Made by a program: the position numbers and the translations under genes
NCBI GenBank assembly: GCA_910589375.1
Contig: CAJUTK010000002.1
Span: 62,001-126,000 of the forward strand
DNA: 64,000 nucleotides
Origin: an uncultured Bacilli bacterium
GTDB lineage: Bacteria; Bacillota_I; Bacilli_A; RF39; UBA660
Direction of reading: 5' to 3'
The notes under the pieces: model-generated
Told to the model about the DNA's origin: nothing
The model's input: the letters and a program-made list of their open reading frames with translations, nothing else
The model's database searches: none
In this document: positions 55,776 through 63,344 of the stretch, piece by piece
How positions within the stretch are numbered: the stretch's first letter is position 1
How the letters are laid out: the number at the start of each line of letters is the position of its first letter

Positions 55776-56608
55776 TGAGCGTATGGGGAGTGAAATTATA
55801 TCAAGATGATGTAGCATGTGATATAAAGAATAAATACCTATATAGTTTGAAAATTGGGTTAGATAATGATATGATTACTCAAAATATGATAGATACTTAT
55901 TTAGGGAGTGAAGATGAATCTATTTTCTGGCTGGTTTTATCAGATATTCAGTGGGAATATGGTAGATTAACGAAAGAAGTAAAGGAAAATGCTCTTAGAG
56001 TAATAGAAAATGGAATAGATTTAAGAAAGTGGGAAGAAGATTCTAAATTATTAGAAAAAAGAAAGCAAGTATTGTTAGAATTAAAAGAAAAGTTAAAAAG
56101 TCCTCAGCCACCAGAGAAAAAGTTTTCTAAATTAGAGTCTTATTTATCACCATTTAAAAAGGGGGATTTATTACTTTATCAGATTAAAGAAGAAAAATTT
56201 AAGGAACATAAGTGGTATCATAAATTTGTTTTGTTTAGAGTAATTGCAATAGAAGAAGAATACTTTGATAATATTTCTAAGGACAAATTTTGTAATGAGA
56301 GCCCTGTTATAAGCTTATATAATTTTGTTGGAGATGAAAATAATATCCCAAATATATCTGAATTAAGTTTTGTCAATTCCAGCTTTAGAAATGATGATAG
56401 ATTTGCAGTAATTTGCTTTAATAATCGAGATTTTAAAAAGGCTGATTTTAAAGTTTTATCTAATGATAATAGTATGTTATTTTATGATATTTTTGAAAAA
56501 TATCCAAATGGTTTAGGGATTGGTACTGCAACGTTAAATATTTACAATTTTGAGACTTATCTTCTTTGTGAATTAGAAAGAAAAGAGGAAGTTTTGATTC
56601 AATTATAA
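55775..56608 (+). CDS. Candidate immunity protein for the GIY-YIG-like tip
   Basis: 277 residues starting MSVWGVKLYQDD at ATG 55775, overlapping the toxin stop by one base (TAATG), the expected place for cognate immunity. The N-terminal half (about 1-115: GVKLYQDDVACD, FWLVLSDIQWEYGRL, IENGIDLRKWEED) is shared with the gene at 56779. The C-terminal half (about 118-277) is different and perhaps Imm26-like (KKGDLLLYQI). The shared part loosely recalls DUF4259, but I am not sure of the family. No signal peptide, so cytoplasmic, as an immunity protein against a nuclease should be. Confidence 0.65.
   Translation: MSVWGVKLYQDDVACDIKNKYLYSLKIGLDNDMITQNMIDTYLGSEDESIFWLVLSDIQWEYGRLTKEVKENALRVIENGIDLRKWEEDSKLLEKRKQVLLELKEKLKSPQPPEKKFSKLESYLSPFKKGDLLLYQIKEEKFKEHKWYHKFVLFRVIAIEEEYFDNISKDKFCNESPVISLYNFVGDENNIPNISELSFVNSSFRNDDRFAVICFNNRDFKKADFKVLSNDNSMLFYDIFEKYPNGLGIGTATLNIYNFETYLLCELERKEEVLIQL
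55974..56121 (+). repeat. 148-bp near-identical block shared with 56987-57134
   Basis: Only three base differences are visible against 56987-57134, while sequence on both sides diverges much more. This marks recent recombination between the two immunity-like genes. Confidence 0.9.
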
Positions 56609-56711
56609 GATTGGAGTAACTTTTTATTATATAAAAAATATTATTTTGAAGAAACCAATGTTATCGATGAAGAAAGAGGAGTAACAATTAGTTAATGTAG
56701 ATTATGATTTG

Positions 56712-56738
56712 AGAACTGAATAAAATTCAGTTCTTTTT
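56712..56738 (+). terminator. Rho-independent terminator
   Basis: AGAACTGAAT (56712-56721) pairs with ATTCAGTTCT (56725-56734), then T residues. It ends the toxin-immunity transcript. Confidence 0.85.
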
Positions 56739-56745
56739 GAAAATA

Positions 56746-56754
56746 TGATATAAT
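56746..56754 (+). promoter_or_regulatory. Extended -10 promoter for the second immunity-like gene (TGATATAAT)
   Basis: TGATATAAT lies 24 bases before the ATG at 56779, so this gene can be expressed independently of the toxin. Confidence 0.6.
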
Positions 56755-56778
56755 GAATGAAAAGTTGGAGGATAATAT

Positions 56779-57774
56779 ATGGGAGCATGGGGAGTAAAAA
56801 TATACCAAGATGATGTGGCATGTGATGTAAAAGAAGAATATGTAGAAGCATTAAGAAAAGGTATAAGTAATGAAGAAATAACAGAAAAATTAATAGAGGA
56901 GTATACTAGTTATGAGGATGAAGAAGAGGAAGCAATTTTTTGGATAGCCTTATCAGATACTCAATGGAAATATGGAAGATTAAAAGAAGAAGTAAAGGAA
57001 AATGCTCTTAGAGTAATAGAAAATGGAATAGATTTAAGAAAATGGGAAGAAGATTCTAAATTATTAGAAAAAAGAAAGCAAGTATTGTTAGAACTAAAAG
57101 AAAAGCTAAAAAGTCCTCAGCCACCAGAGAAAAAAGTAAAAGGATATGGAACTCCTTATAAATGTGAATGGAAGATAGGAGATGTATTTGCATATCCCCT
57201 AAAAAGTGAAGAAGCAAAAGAATTAGGATTTGAAGGACAGTACTTGATAATTATAAAAACAGGAGAAACGAATTGGTATCCAGAACATATTATACCAGTA
57301 GTAAAAATAAAGATAACAAGAAATGGAAAGATACCAAAGACAATAGAAGAAATAAATGAGTTAGAATTTATCCAAACTTTTTTTTATACTTATTATTATG
57401 GTTTACCTGTAACATTAGAACAGTTTAAGTTCCCAAAAGATGAATATGGATGTATTCCTTATTATGATATGGCAATAATAACAACCTCAAAAAGAGTAAT
57501 ACCAAAAGACTTACAGTATATAGGAAATTTTGATAATAAATTAGAATCTCCAAAGATAGAGTTTAGAAGCCTAAAAGATTCTCAATATGAATTGTTAAGC
57601 GGAAAATATACATCTTGGAAAGAATTAGAACAGTTATTACTTGAATCTTATAAAAGATATAATTTAAAACAGGATGAAATATATCAGCCAAACTATTGGC
57701 AAGAGAGAGGAATTAGTAGGGAAGAAAAAGATAAAAGAATAGAAGAATTCTTTAAAAGTAAAGGATTGTTATAA
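56779..57774 (+). CDS. Second immunity-like protein, paralogue of the gene at 55775
   Basis: 331 residues. MGAWGVKIYQDDVACD and FWIALSDTQWKYGRL mirror the upstream gene for about 120 residues. The rest (about 128-331: CEWKIGDVFAYPL, Tyr/Trp-rich) is a different domain that also looks Imm26-like. Codon third positions are unusually A-rich compared with chromosomal neighbours, hinting at recent arrival. GGAGG before the ATG and an own promoter and terminator suggest constant expression. It may protect against a toxin tip no longer encoded here. Confidence 0.6.
   Translation: MGAWGVKIYQDDVACDVKEEYVEALRKGISNEEITEKLIEEYTSYEDEEEEAIFWIALSDTQWKYGRLKEEVKENALRVIENGIDLRKWEEDSKLLEKRKQVLLELKEKLKSPQPPEKKVKGYGTPYKCEWKIGDVFAYPLKSEEAKELGFEGQYLIIIKTGETNWYPEHIIPVVKIKITRNGKIPKTIEEINELEFIQTFFYTYYYGLPVTLEQFKFPKDEYGCIPYYDMAIITTSKRVIPKDLQYIGNFDNKLESPKIEFRSLKDSQYELLSGKYTSWKELEQLLLESYKRYNLKQDEIYQPNYWQERGISREEKDKRIEEFFKSKGLL
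56987..57134 (+). repeat. Copy of the 148-bp block at 55974-56121
   Basis: Coordinate offset from the first copy is a constant 1013 bases with no gaps, and three substitutions are visible. Confidence 0.9.
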
Positions 57775-57777
57775 GCT

Positions 57778-57803
57778 AAAGAAACTGTATAATCAGTTTC
57801 TTT
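57778..57803 (+). terminator. Rho-independent terminator
   Basis: AAAGAAACTG (57778-57787) pairs with CAGTTTCTTT (57794-57803) around six bases, in a T-rich context. Confidence 0.75.
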
Positions 57804-57812
57804 ATTTTTACT

Positions 57813-58116
57813 AAGGTGATATAATAGGAGTATTAGATGAGGAATTTAATGTAGTAGAGGAATACACCTATAATGCATGGGGAGTAATAAGAGCAAATAA
57901 TATAACAGAGGATAAAATAGGAGATATCAACCCATATAGATATAGAGGCTACTATTATGACACAGAAACAAATCTATTGAAATACATCCTCCTCATAGTG
58001 ATGGACCACATCAATATTGGCATTTACAAAAGAATAAATGGTACAGTAATGAAATAAACGGACCGTTAAATTATATCAGTCCGGATAAGCACTGGCCAAA
58101 AAAGTGGGGAAGTTAA
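57813..58116 (+). pseudogene. Orphan RHS core fragment joined to a displaced toxin tip
   Basis: 57813-57977 repeats the main toxin gene (54928-55092) at about 94% identity, keeping frame (GDIIGVLDEEFNV...YRYRGYYYDTETNL). There is no start codon or binding site. At 57978 homology stops and a new sequence begins that is open in a different frame to the TAA at 58114-58116, reading IHPPHSDGPHQYWHLQKNKW and ending HWPKKWGS. This looks like the C-terminal end of another RHS toxin. A deletion has fused core and tip out of register. The stretch between genes (57775-58117) holds nothing else. Confidence 0.8.
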
Positions 58117-58117
58117 A

Positions 58118-58495
58118 ATGAAATTAAAATATACTAAAGAAACAGATAAAATTATAAAGAATCATGAAGAAAAAATGATAAAGGTCTATACTAATATAGT
58201 AGAAAAGTATAAATTTAAATTTGTACAATTTGATTATTCATTAAAGTTAGTCTTTTATTGGCAGAAAGATTTTGATGAGTATTCACTTTCTGTCCATTGT
58301 AGAATTTATAAAAATGAAAATGAATTTATTGATGATAATGGAGTTACAGGTGAAGTTGATTACCATGTGTTACATGCTTCTGAAATTATATCTCGGATAG
58401 AAAAATATGTATATCTTAATGATGATACAAGCAAATTTTCTGAGGAATTAGAAAGGATTCTAGATATTTCTATGAAATTGTGCATGAATAAATAG
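58118..58495 (+). CDS. Candidate immunity protein next to the displaced tip
   Basis: 125 residues, soluble, Lys- and Tyr-rich, starting one base after the displaced tip stop, with GGGGAAG at 58106-58112 as binding site. It shares the pattern NHEEKMIKVYTNIVEKYKFKF...YSLKLVFYW with the next gene, so the two are paralogues. No known family recognised. Position directly after a toxin tip argues for an immunity role. Confidence 0.55.
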   Translation: MKLKYTKETDKIIKNHEEKMIKVYTNIVEKYKFKFVQFDYSLKLVFYWQKDFDEYSLSVHCRIYKNENEFIDDNGVTGEVDYHVLHASEIISRIEKYVYLNDDTSKFSEELERILDISMKLCMNK

Positions 58496-58505
58496 GAGGA
58501 AAAAA

Positions 58506-58895
58506 TTGATAACGCGTAAGTATAATAACCATGAAAAAGAATTACTGAAAAAGGAAGAGGAAGAGATATTCTATTTTTATTCAGGAATTATCAATAAATA
58601 TAAAAATAAGTTTAGAAAACATGGATATTCTTTGAGGTTAAGTTGCTATTGGCTAAACACATTAAAATCTAAACACTCAAAAGTTAGATTGCCTTTTAGT
58701 CCAGGTTATAAATTTTATATTCTATGTGAAGCTATTCAAGAAGAAACCAAAAGTAAAAATTTTGAATTATCGATTTCTTATAATATTTCATCTATAATTG
58801 GAATGTTGTTTTTTAAGAAGATAAAAGTTAATGATAGTCAAAAAAATATTTTAGCTGATTTGAATCGAATGCTAGAAATGATAGACAATCTTTAA
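58506..58895 (+). CDS. Paralogue of the previous small gene, candidate immunity protein
   Basis: 129 residues from TTG 58506 or ATG nearby; AGGAGG at 58495-58500 supports the TTG at 58506. NHEKELLKKEEEEIFYFYSGI and YSLRLSCYWL align with the upstream protein, but overall identity is low. No membrane span. Probably a diverged duplicate kept with its neighbour in one transcript, closed by a terminator. Confidence 0.55.
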   Translation: MITRKYNNHEKELLKKEEEEIFYFYSGIINKYKNKFRKHGYSLRLSCYWLNTLKSKHSKVRLPFSPGYKFYILCEAIQEETKSKNFELSISYNISSIIGMLFFKKIKVNDSQKNILADLNRMLEMIDNL

Positions 58896-58926
58896 ATTAT
58901 TAATTTTATGAGAAATAGATTTATTG

Positions 58927-58957
58927 GAAAAGTTAATCATTATAACTTTTCTTTTTT
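58927..58957 (+). terminator. Rho-independent terminator
   Basis: GAAAAGTTA (58927-58935) pairs with TAACTTTTC (58943-58951), then TTTTTT. Confidence 0.8.
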
Positions 58958-58960
58958 GAT

Positions 58961-59319
58961 ATGGAAATGAATTAAAAAGAGTAACAACAGGAAATAACCA
59001 ATATGATTATGAGTATAACATAGAAGGAATAAGAACAAAGAAAACAGTAAATGGAAAAGAAACAGAATACTATTTAGAAGGAACAAACATTATCTATGAA
59101 AAAAGAGATGGAAAAACACTAGAATATAGTTATGATGAAAGTGGAATAACAGGAATAAGAATAGATAATAAAGAATATAGCTTTGTAAAAAATATACAAG
59201 GTGATATAATAGAAGTATTAGATGAGGAATTTAATGTAGTAGCAGAATATACCTATGATGCATGGGGAGTAGTAAGAGTAAATAATTTAACAGAGGATAG
59301 TATTGGAGAACTAAAATGA
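58961..59319 (+). pseudogene. Second orphan RHS core fragment, nearly identical to the main toxin gene
   Basis: 58961-59299 matches 54691-55029 with a constant offset of 4270 and three visible substitutions. It starts immediately after a terminator, has no start codon or promoter, and keeps the YD-repeat reading frame (GNELKRVTTGNNQYDYEY...AWGVVRVNNLTED). It then leaves homology and closes at TGA 59317-59319 (SIGELK) with no tip. The rest of the gap 58896-59390 holds two terminators and the leader of the next gene. Confidence 0.88.
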
Positions 59320-59334
59320 ATTTTAGTTTTTTTA
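59310..59334 (+). terminator. Rho-independent terminator after the second RHS fragment
   Basis: ACTAAAAT (59310-59317) pairs with ATTTTAGT (59320-59327), then seven T residues. Confidence 0.75.
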
Positions 59335-59390
59335 TTATAAAAAGGATTTTTTAGTAAAAACGATAATAATTAAGTAGAAAGGAAAAGAAA

Positions 59391-60278
59391 ATGAATGAAT
59401 TGATGAAAAAGAAAAATGAGGAAATAGAAAACTTAATATATGAGATAAGAGGGAAGCAAATAATGATTGATAGTGATTTAGCTAGGCTCTATGGATGTAA
59501 AAACGGAACTAAAGATGTTAATAAGGCTGTTAATAGAAACATTGATCGTTTTCCAGAAGATTTTTATTTTCAGTTAACTAGAGAAGAGTATGATAATTTG
59601 AAGTTCCAAAATGGAACTTCAAGATTAAGTAGTCATGGTGGAGTTAGAAAATTACCATATGTCTTTACGGAACAAGGTGTAGCAATGCTTGCATCAGTGT
59701 TAAGAACAGAAATTGCTTCAAAAATAAGTGTTTCGATTATGCGTACTTTTGCTTTGATGAAACATTACATTAGCGGCAATTTAATAGAACAAAAATATAT
59801 AAATAATCAAGTAATGAAAAATAGTGAAGATATTAAACTATTGCAAGAATCATTTGCTAGATTTGATAAAAAGCGCAGCATTAGTGAAATCTATTTTAAT
59901 GGGCAAATATATGATGCTTATTCTAAAATATTAGAAATATTTAAAGAAGCAGAAAAAGAACTTATCATAATAGATGCTTATGCTGATAATGTTTTGCTAA
60001 ATATTATAAAAAGATTAGATATAAGTATAACACTAATAACTAAAAAAGATAATTTATCATCTAAGCAAGATATATTAAAGTATAAAAAACAATATCATAA
60101 TCTAAAGGTTATATATGATAATACATTTCACGACAGATATTTTATACTAGATAATAATATTGTCTATCATTGTGGTGCTAGTATAAATAGAATAGGGTAT
60201 AAAACATTTTCTATTAACTTGATTAATGATAAAGATGTTTGTGATATGTTAAAATCTAGAATAAAAGAAATTGTATAA
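59391..60278 (+). CDS. ORF6N-domain protein with PLD-like C-terminal region
   Basis: 295 residues. The N-terminal part (about 12-100: IYEIRGKQIMIDSDLARLYG, VNRNIDRFPEDFYFQLT, RKLPYVFTEQGVAMLASVLR) is the ORF6N DNA-binding domain of phage anti-repressors. A coiled segment (about 140-170) leads to a C-terminal domain with FHDRYFILDN and YHCGASIN (about 245-265), reminiscent of phospholipase-D-like folds. Such proteins are common as stand-alone genes in Firmicutes and mark mobile or phage-derived DNA. Function unknown. AAAGGAAAAG precedes the ATG. It closes the accessory region. Confidence 0.8.
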   Translation: MNELMKKKNEEIENLIYEIRGKQIMIDSDLARLYGCKNGTKDVNKAVNRNIDRFPEDFYFQLTREEYDNLKFQNGTSRLSSHGGVRKLPYVFTEQGVAMLASVLRTEIASKISVSIMRTFALMKHYISGNLIEQKYINNQVMKNSEDIKLLQESFARFDKKRSISEIYFNGQIYDAYSKILEIFKEAEKELIIIDAYADNVLLNIIKRLDISITLITKKDNLSSKQDILKYKKQYHNLKVIYDNTFHDRYFILDNNIVYHCGASINRIGYKTFSINLINDKDVCDMLKSRIKEIV

Positions 60279-60366
60279 GTTGATCAAACTAGAAAGCAAG
60301 AAATATTGGAAAAGAAAAATAAGAAGCTCAAGAATAAGTAGTTCTATTCCAAAACTTCTTTTTTTT

Positions 60367-60375
60367 TGTTATAAT
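60367..60375 (+). promoter_or_regulatory. Extended -10 promoter for thiI (TGTTATAAT)
   Basis: TGTTATAAT lies 19 bases before the ATG at 60395, directly after a T tract. Confidence 0.6.
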
Positions 60376-60394
60376 TTGTAATGAGGTTGGAAAT

Positions 60395-61564
60395 ATGAAG
60401 AAATTATTATTGATTAAATATGGAGAGTTAACTACTAAAAAAGGAAATAGAAATACGTTTATTAAATTGTTAGTGCGTAATATTAATGCTATTTTAAATG
60501 GTATTGATTATCGTATTCAGTATGATCGTGTTAGAATGTATATTGAAAGTGATGATATAGAGATTATTATTTCTAAGTTACAAAAAGTATTTGGTATTCA
60601 CAGTATAGTAGAGTGTTATAAAGTGAATAATAATATGGAAGATATACAAAGTTCTTTAGTAGAAGTTTTAAAAAATGTATCTTTTAAAACTTTTAAAGTA
60701 GAAACGAAAAGAGCTGATAAAGATTTTCCTACACCTAGTATGGAATGTAGTAGAATATTCGGTGGTGTAGTTCTTAAAAATTTTGATTGTAAGGTAGATG
60801 TTCACAACCCAGATTTAGTAATTAAAGTAGAAATCAGGAGAGAAGGAGCATTCCTATATATCAGAGAAATTGCTGGTATTGGTGGATATCCAGTAGGTAT
60901 TCAAGGAAAAGGATTGCTTATGTTAAGTGGAGGAATTGATTCTCCAGTAGCAGGTTATCTTTCTTTAAAAAGAGGAGTAGATTTAGAGTGTCTTTATTTT
61001 GAATCTCCTCCACATACTAGTTTAGAAGCAAAAAATAAAGTTTTAAAATTAGCGTCTATTATCAATGAATATTCTGGAAATATAAAAGTCCATGTAGTTC
61101 CTTTTACGAAATTACAAGAAGAAATTTATAAGAATGTTCCAGAGAGTTACGTTATTACTATTATGCGTAGAATGATGTATAGAATTGCTAGTGGTGTAGT
61201 AGAAAGAAGACATTTAAAAGTAATTTTAAATGGCGAAAGTATTGGTCAGGTAGCAAGTCAAACTTTAGATAGTATGCGTGTTATTAATAGTGTAACCAAT
61301 TTGCCAGTAATTAGACCAGTTGCTTGTATGGATAAATTAGAAATAATAGATATTTCTAATAAAATCGGTACTTATGAAACTAGTATTTTGCCATATGAAG
61401 ATTGTTGTACAATCTTTTTACCAAAACATCCTGTTATTAATCCAGAACTTGATAAATGTTTAGATTATGAGAAACGTTTTGATTATTCTACTTTAGTAGA
61501 AGAGTGTATTAATAATATAGAAACTCATGTTTTAAAAAATGAAATAGATAACGATTTATTATAA
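60395..61564 (+). CDS. thiI: tRNA 4-thiouridine synthase ThiI
   Basis: 389 residues. Ferredoxin-like and THUMP domains (about 1-165) precede the PP-loop ATPase with SGGIDSPVAG (about 179-188). It adenylates U8 of tRNA for sulfur insertion and can also serve thiamine synthesis. The C-terminal rhodanese domain of the enterobacterial enzyme is absent, as usual in Bacilli, and a partner cysteine desulfurase (nifZ/iscS type) is not next to it. GAGGTTGG precedes the ATG. Confidence 0.93.
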   Translation: MKKLLLIKYGELTTKKGNRNTFIKLLVRNINAILNGIDYRIQYDRVRMYIESDDIEIIISKLQKVFGIHSIVECYKVNNNMEDIQSSLVEVLKNVSFKTFKVETKRADKDFPTPSMECSRIFGGVVLKNFDCKVDVHNPDLVIKVEIRREGAFLYIREIAGIGGYPVGIQGKGLLMLSGGIDSPVAGYLSLKRGVDLECLYFESPPHTSLEAKNKVLKLASIINEYSGNIKVHVVPFTKLQEEIYKNVPESYVITIMRRMMYRIASGVVERRHLKVILNGESIGQVASQTLDSMRVINSVTNLPVIRPVACMDKLEIIDISNKIGTYETSILPYEDCCTIFLPKHPVINPELDKCLDYEKRFDYSTLVEECINNIETHVLKNEIDNDLL

Positions 61565-61578
61565 CCAAAAATTACCAG

Positions 61579-61607
61579 GTATGAAATTCCTACTTGTACA
61601 CATGATA
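61579..61607 (+). promoter_or_regulatory. Candidate forespore (SigG/SigF-type) promoter for the ssp gene
   Basis: GTATG (61579-61583) fits a -35 of the GHATR type, and CATGATA (61601-61607) fits a CATnnTA -10 element, with a 17-base spacer. No sigma-A -10 is visible. Confidence 0.45.
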
Positions 61608-61630
61608 GTAATGTACAGGAGGTGAAAATA

Positions 61631-61834
61631 ATGAAAAATAATTCAAATAAATTCGTAGTACCTGGTGCTAAACAAGCTATCGAAAAGATGAAATATGAAA
61701 TAGCTGCTGAATTAGGTGTTGCTATGGGTCCAGATGCTTCAAGTAGAGCTAACGGTTCTGTTGGAGGAGAAATTACTAAGAGATTAGTAAAAATGGGTGA
61801 ACAACAATTAGGAATGAATAACTTCCAAAAATAA
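61631..61834 (+). CDS. ssp: Alpha/beta-type small acid-soluble spore protein
   Basis: 67 residues. [41 protein letters not shown] contains both family signatures: the KxEIAxELG germination-protease region and the [17 protein letters not shown]-binding helix. SASPs coat spore DNA and are degraded at germination. ATG 61631 is preferred to GTG 61622, which lies in the AGGAGGTG site (61618-61625). Strong evidence that the organism makes spores. Confidence 0.94.
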   Translation: MKNNSNKFVVPGAKQAIEKMKYEIAAELGVAMGPDASSRANGSVGGEITKRLVKMGEQQLGMNNFQK

Positions 61835-61835
61835 C

Positions 61836-61862
61836 AAAAAAGATAGATATCTATCTTTTTTC
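61836..61862. terminator. Rho-independent terminator after ssp
   Basis: AAAAAGATAG and CTATCTTTTT form a stem around ATAT (stem 61837-61846 with 61851-61860), with T residues following. Confidence 0.75.
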
Positions 61863-61924
61863 TTTTGTGAAATTAATTGATTAATTCTCTAATCTATGGT
61901 ACTATCATTCAAGGAAGTGATAGT

Positions 61925-63337
61925 ATGCAAATACCAAATTTAAAAGAAGCAGGAAAAAGGACAAATAACCAAATTCAGTTTATTATAGATGACTATGAAA
62001 TACCAGATTCTTTAAAGGGATTAGGTAGTGGAAAAAAATATTTTATTAAGACTTATGGATGTCAGATGAATGTTCATGATTCTGAAAATATTAAAGCTAT
62101 TTTAGAGATGATGTCTTTTGAAGAAACATGCGTATTTGAAGAAGCTGATTTTATTTTATTAAATACATGTGCTATCAGAGAAAATGCTCATAATAAGATG
62201 TTTGGATTTTTAGGACGTGTAAAGCATTTAAAAGAGTCAAAACCTCATATTATTACTGCTATCTGTGGATGTATGGCGCAGGAAGAAAATGTAGTAGATT
62301 CTTTAATGAAAAAGTATAAATGGGTAGACATTGTTTTTGGAACTCATAATATTCATAGATTACCTTATATATTAGAAACTTCTATGGCAAGACGTGAACA
62401 AGAAATAGAAGTTTATAGTATAGAAGGAGATGTTATTGAAAATATTCCTGTAAAAAGGGATTCTAAGTATAAAGCATGGGTTAATATTATGTTTGGTTGT
62501 GATAAATTTTGTACTTATTGCATAGTTCCTTATACGAGAGGAAAACAAAGAAGTAGACAACCTGAATTTATTGTAGAAGAAGTAGAAGAACTTGTTAAAA
62601 AAGGTTATTTAGAAGTTACATTGCTAGGTCAAAATGTAAATGCTTATGGAAAAGATTTAGAAGAAAAGACTACGATGGGAGATTTATTAGAGAAAGTTGC
62701 TAAAACAGGGATTAAAAGAGTTCGTTTTATGACTAGTCATCCATGGGATTTTGATGATAAGATGATTGAAGTGATTAGTAAGTATGATAATATTATGCCT
62801 TATGTTCATCTACCACTTCAGTCAGGTTCTAATCGTATTTTAAAATTAATGGGAAGAAGATATACACAAGAAAAATATTTAGAATTGGTAGATAAATTAA
62901 AAAGCACTATTCCAAATCTTGCCCTTACAACAGATATTATTGTAGGATTTCCTAAAGAGACAGAGGAGGATTTTAAGGAAACGCTAGAGGTTGTTAAACG
63001 CTGTGAATATGATTCAGCATTTACTTTTATCTTTTCTCCTAGAGTTGGTACTCCAGCAGCTAAAATGGAAGATAATACTTCTTTAGAAGAAAAAAATAGA
63101 AGATTACAGGAACTAAATGATTTAGTAAATACTTATGCGAATAAGAAGAATCAAGAATATTTAGGGAGTGTTGTAAAAGTATTAATTGAAGGAACTGGTG
63201 AAAAGGGAAATTTAATGGGATATACAGATACTATGAAATTAGTGAATGTAGATGGTGATTCTTCTAATATAGGTAAAATTGTAGATGTTGAAATTACAGA
63301 TGTTAAGACATGGAGTTTAGACGGTAAAATTATTTAG
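61925..63337 (+). CDS. miaB: tRNA-2-methylthio-N6-dimethylallyladenosine synthase
   Basis: 470 residues from ATG 61925 (AAGGAAGTGAT before it; an ATG at 61877 lacks a site). The N-terminal methylthiotransferase domain has TYGCQMNVHDSE (C45). The radical SAM cluster is C192-xxx-C196-xx-C199 (CDKFCTYC), and a TRAM domain ends the protein (about 405-468). It adds the 2-methylthio group to i6A37 of tRNAs reading UNN codons. mutS and mutL, frequent neighbours in Bacilli, are not within the window. Confidence 0.95.
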   Translation: MQIPNLKEAGKRTNNQIQFIIDDYEIPDSLKGLGSGKKYFIKTYGCQMNVHDSENIKAILEMMSFEETCVFEEADFILLNTCAIRENAHNKMFGFLGRVKHLKESKPHIITAICGCMAQEENVVDSLMKKYKWVDIVFGTHNIHRLPYILETSMARREQEIEVYSIEGDVIENIPVKRDSKYKAWVNIMFGCDKFCTYCIVPYTRGKQRSRQPEFIVEEVEELVKKGYLEVTLLGQNVNAYGKDLEEKTTMGDLLEKVAKTGIKRVRFMTSHPWDFDDKMIEVISKYDNIMPYVHLPLQSGSNRILKLMGRRYTQEKYLELVDKLKSTIPNLALTTDIIVGFPKETEEDFKETLEVVKRCEYDSAFTFIFSPRVGTPAAKMEDNTSLEEKNRRLQELNDLVNTYANKKNQEYLGSVVKVLIEGTGEKGNLMGYTDTMKLVNVDGDSSNIGKIVDVEITDVKTWSLDGKII

Positions 63338-63344
63338 GAGGATT

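Noticed and set aside
60320..60367. Terminator-like AAGAAG ... CTTCTT pairing before thiI
   Set aside because: A six-base stem with a loop of nearly 30 bases is weak. The T tract is real but may be just part of the thiI promoter region.
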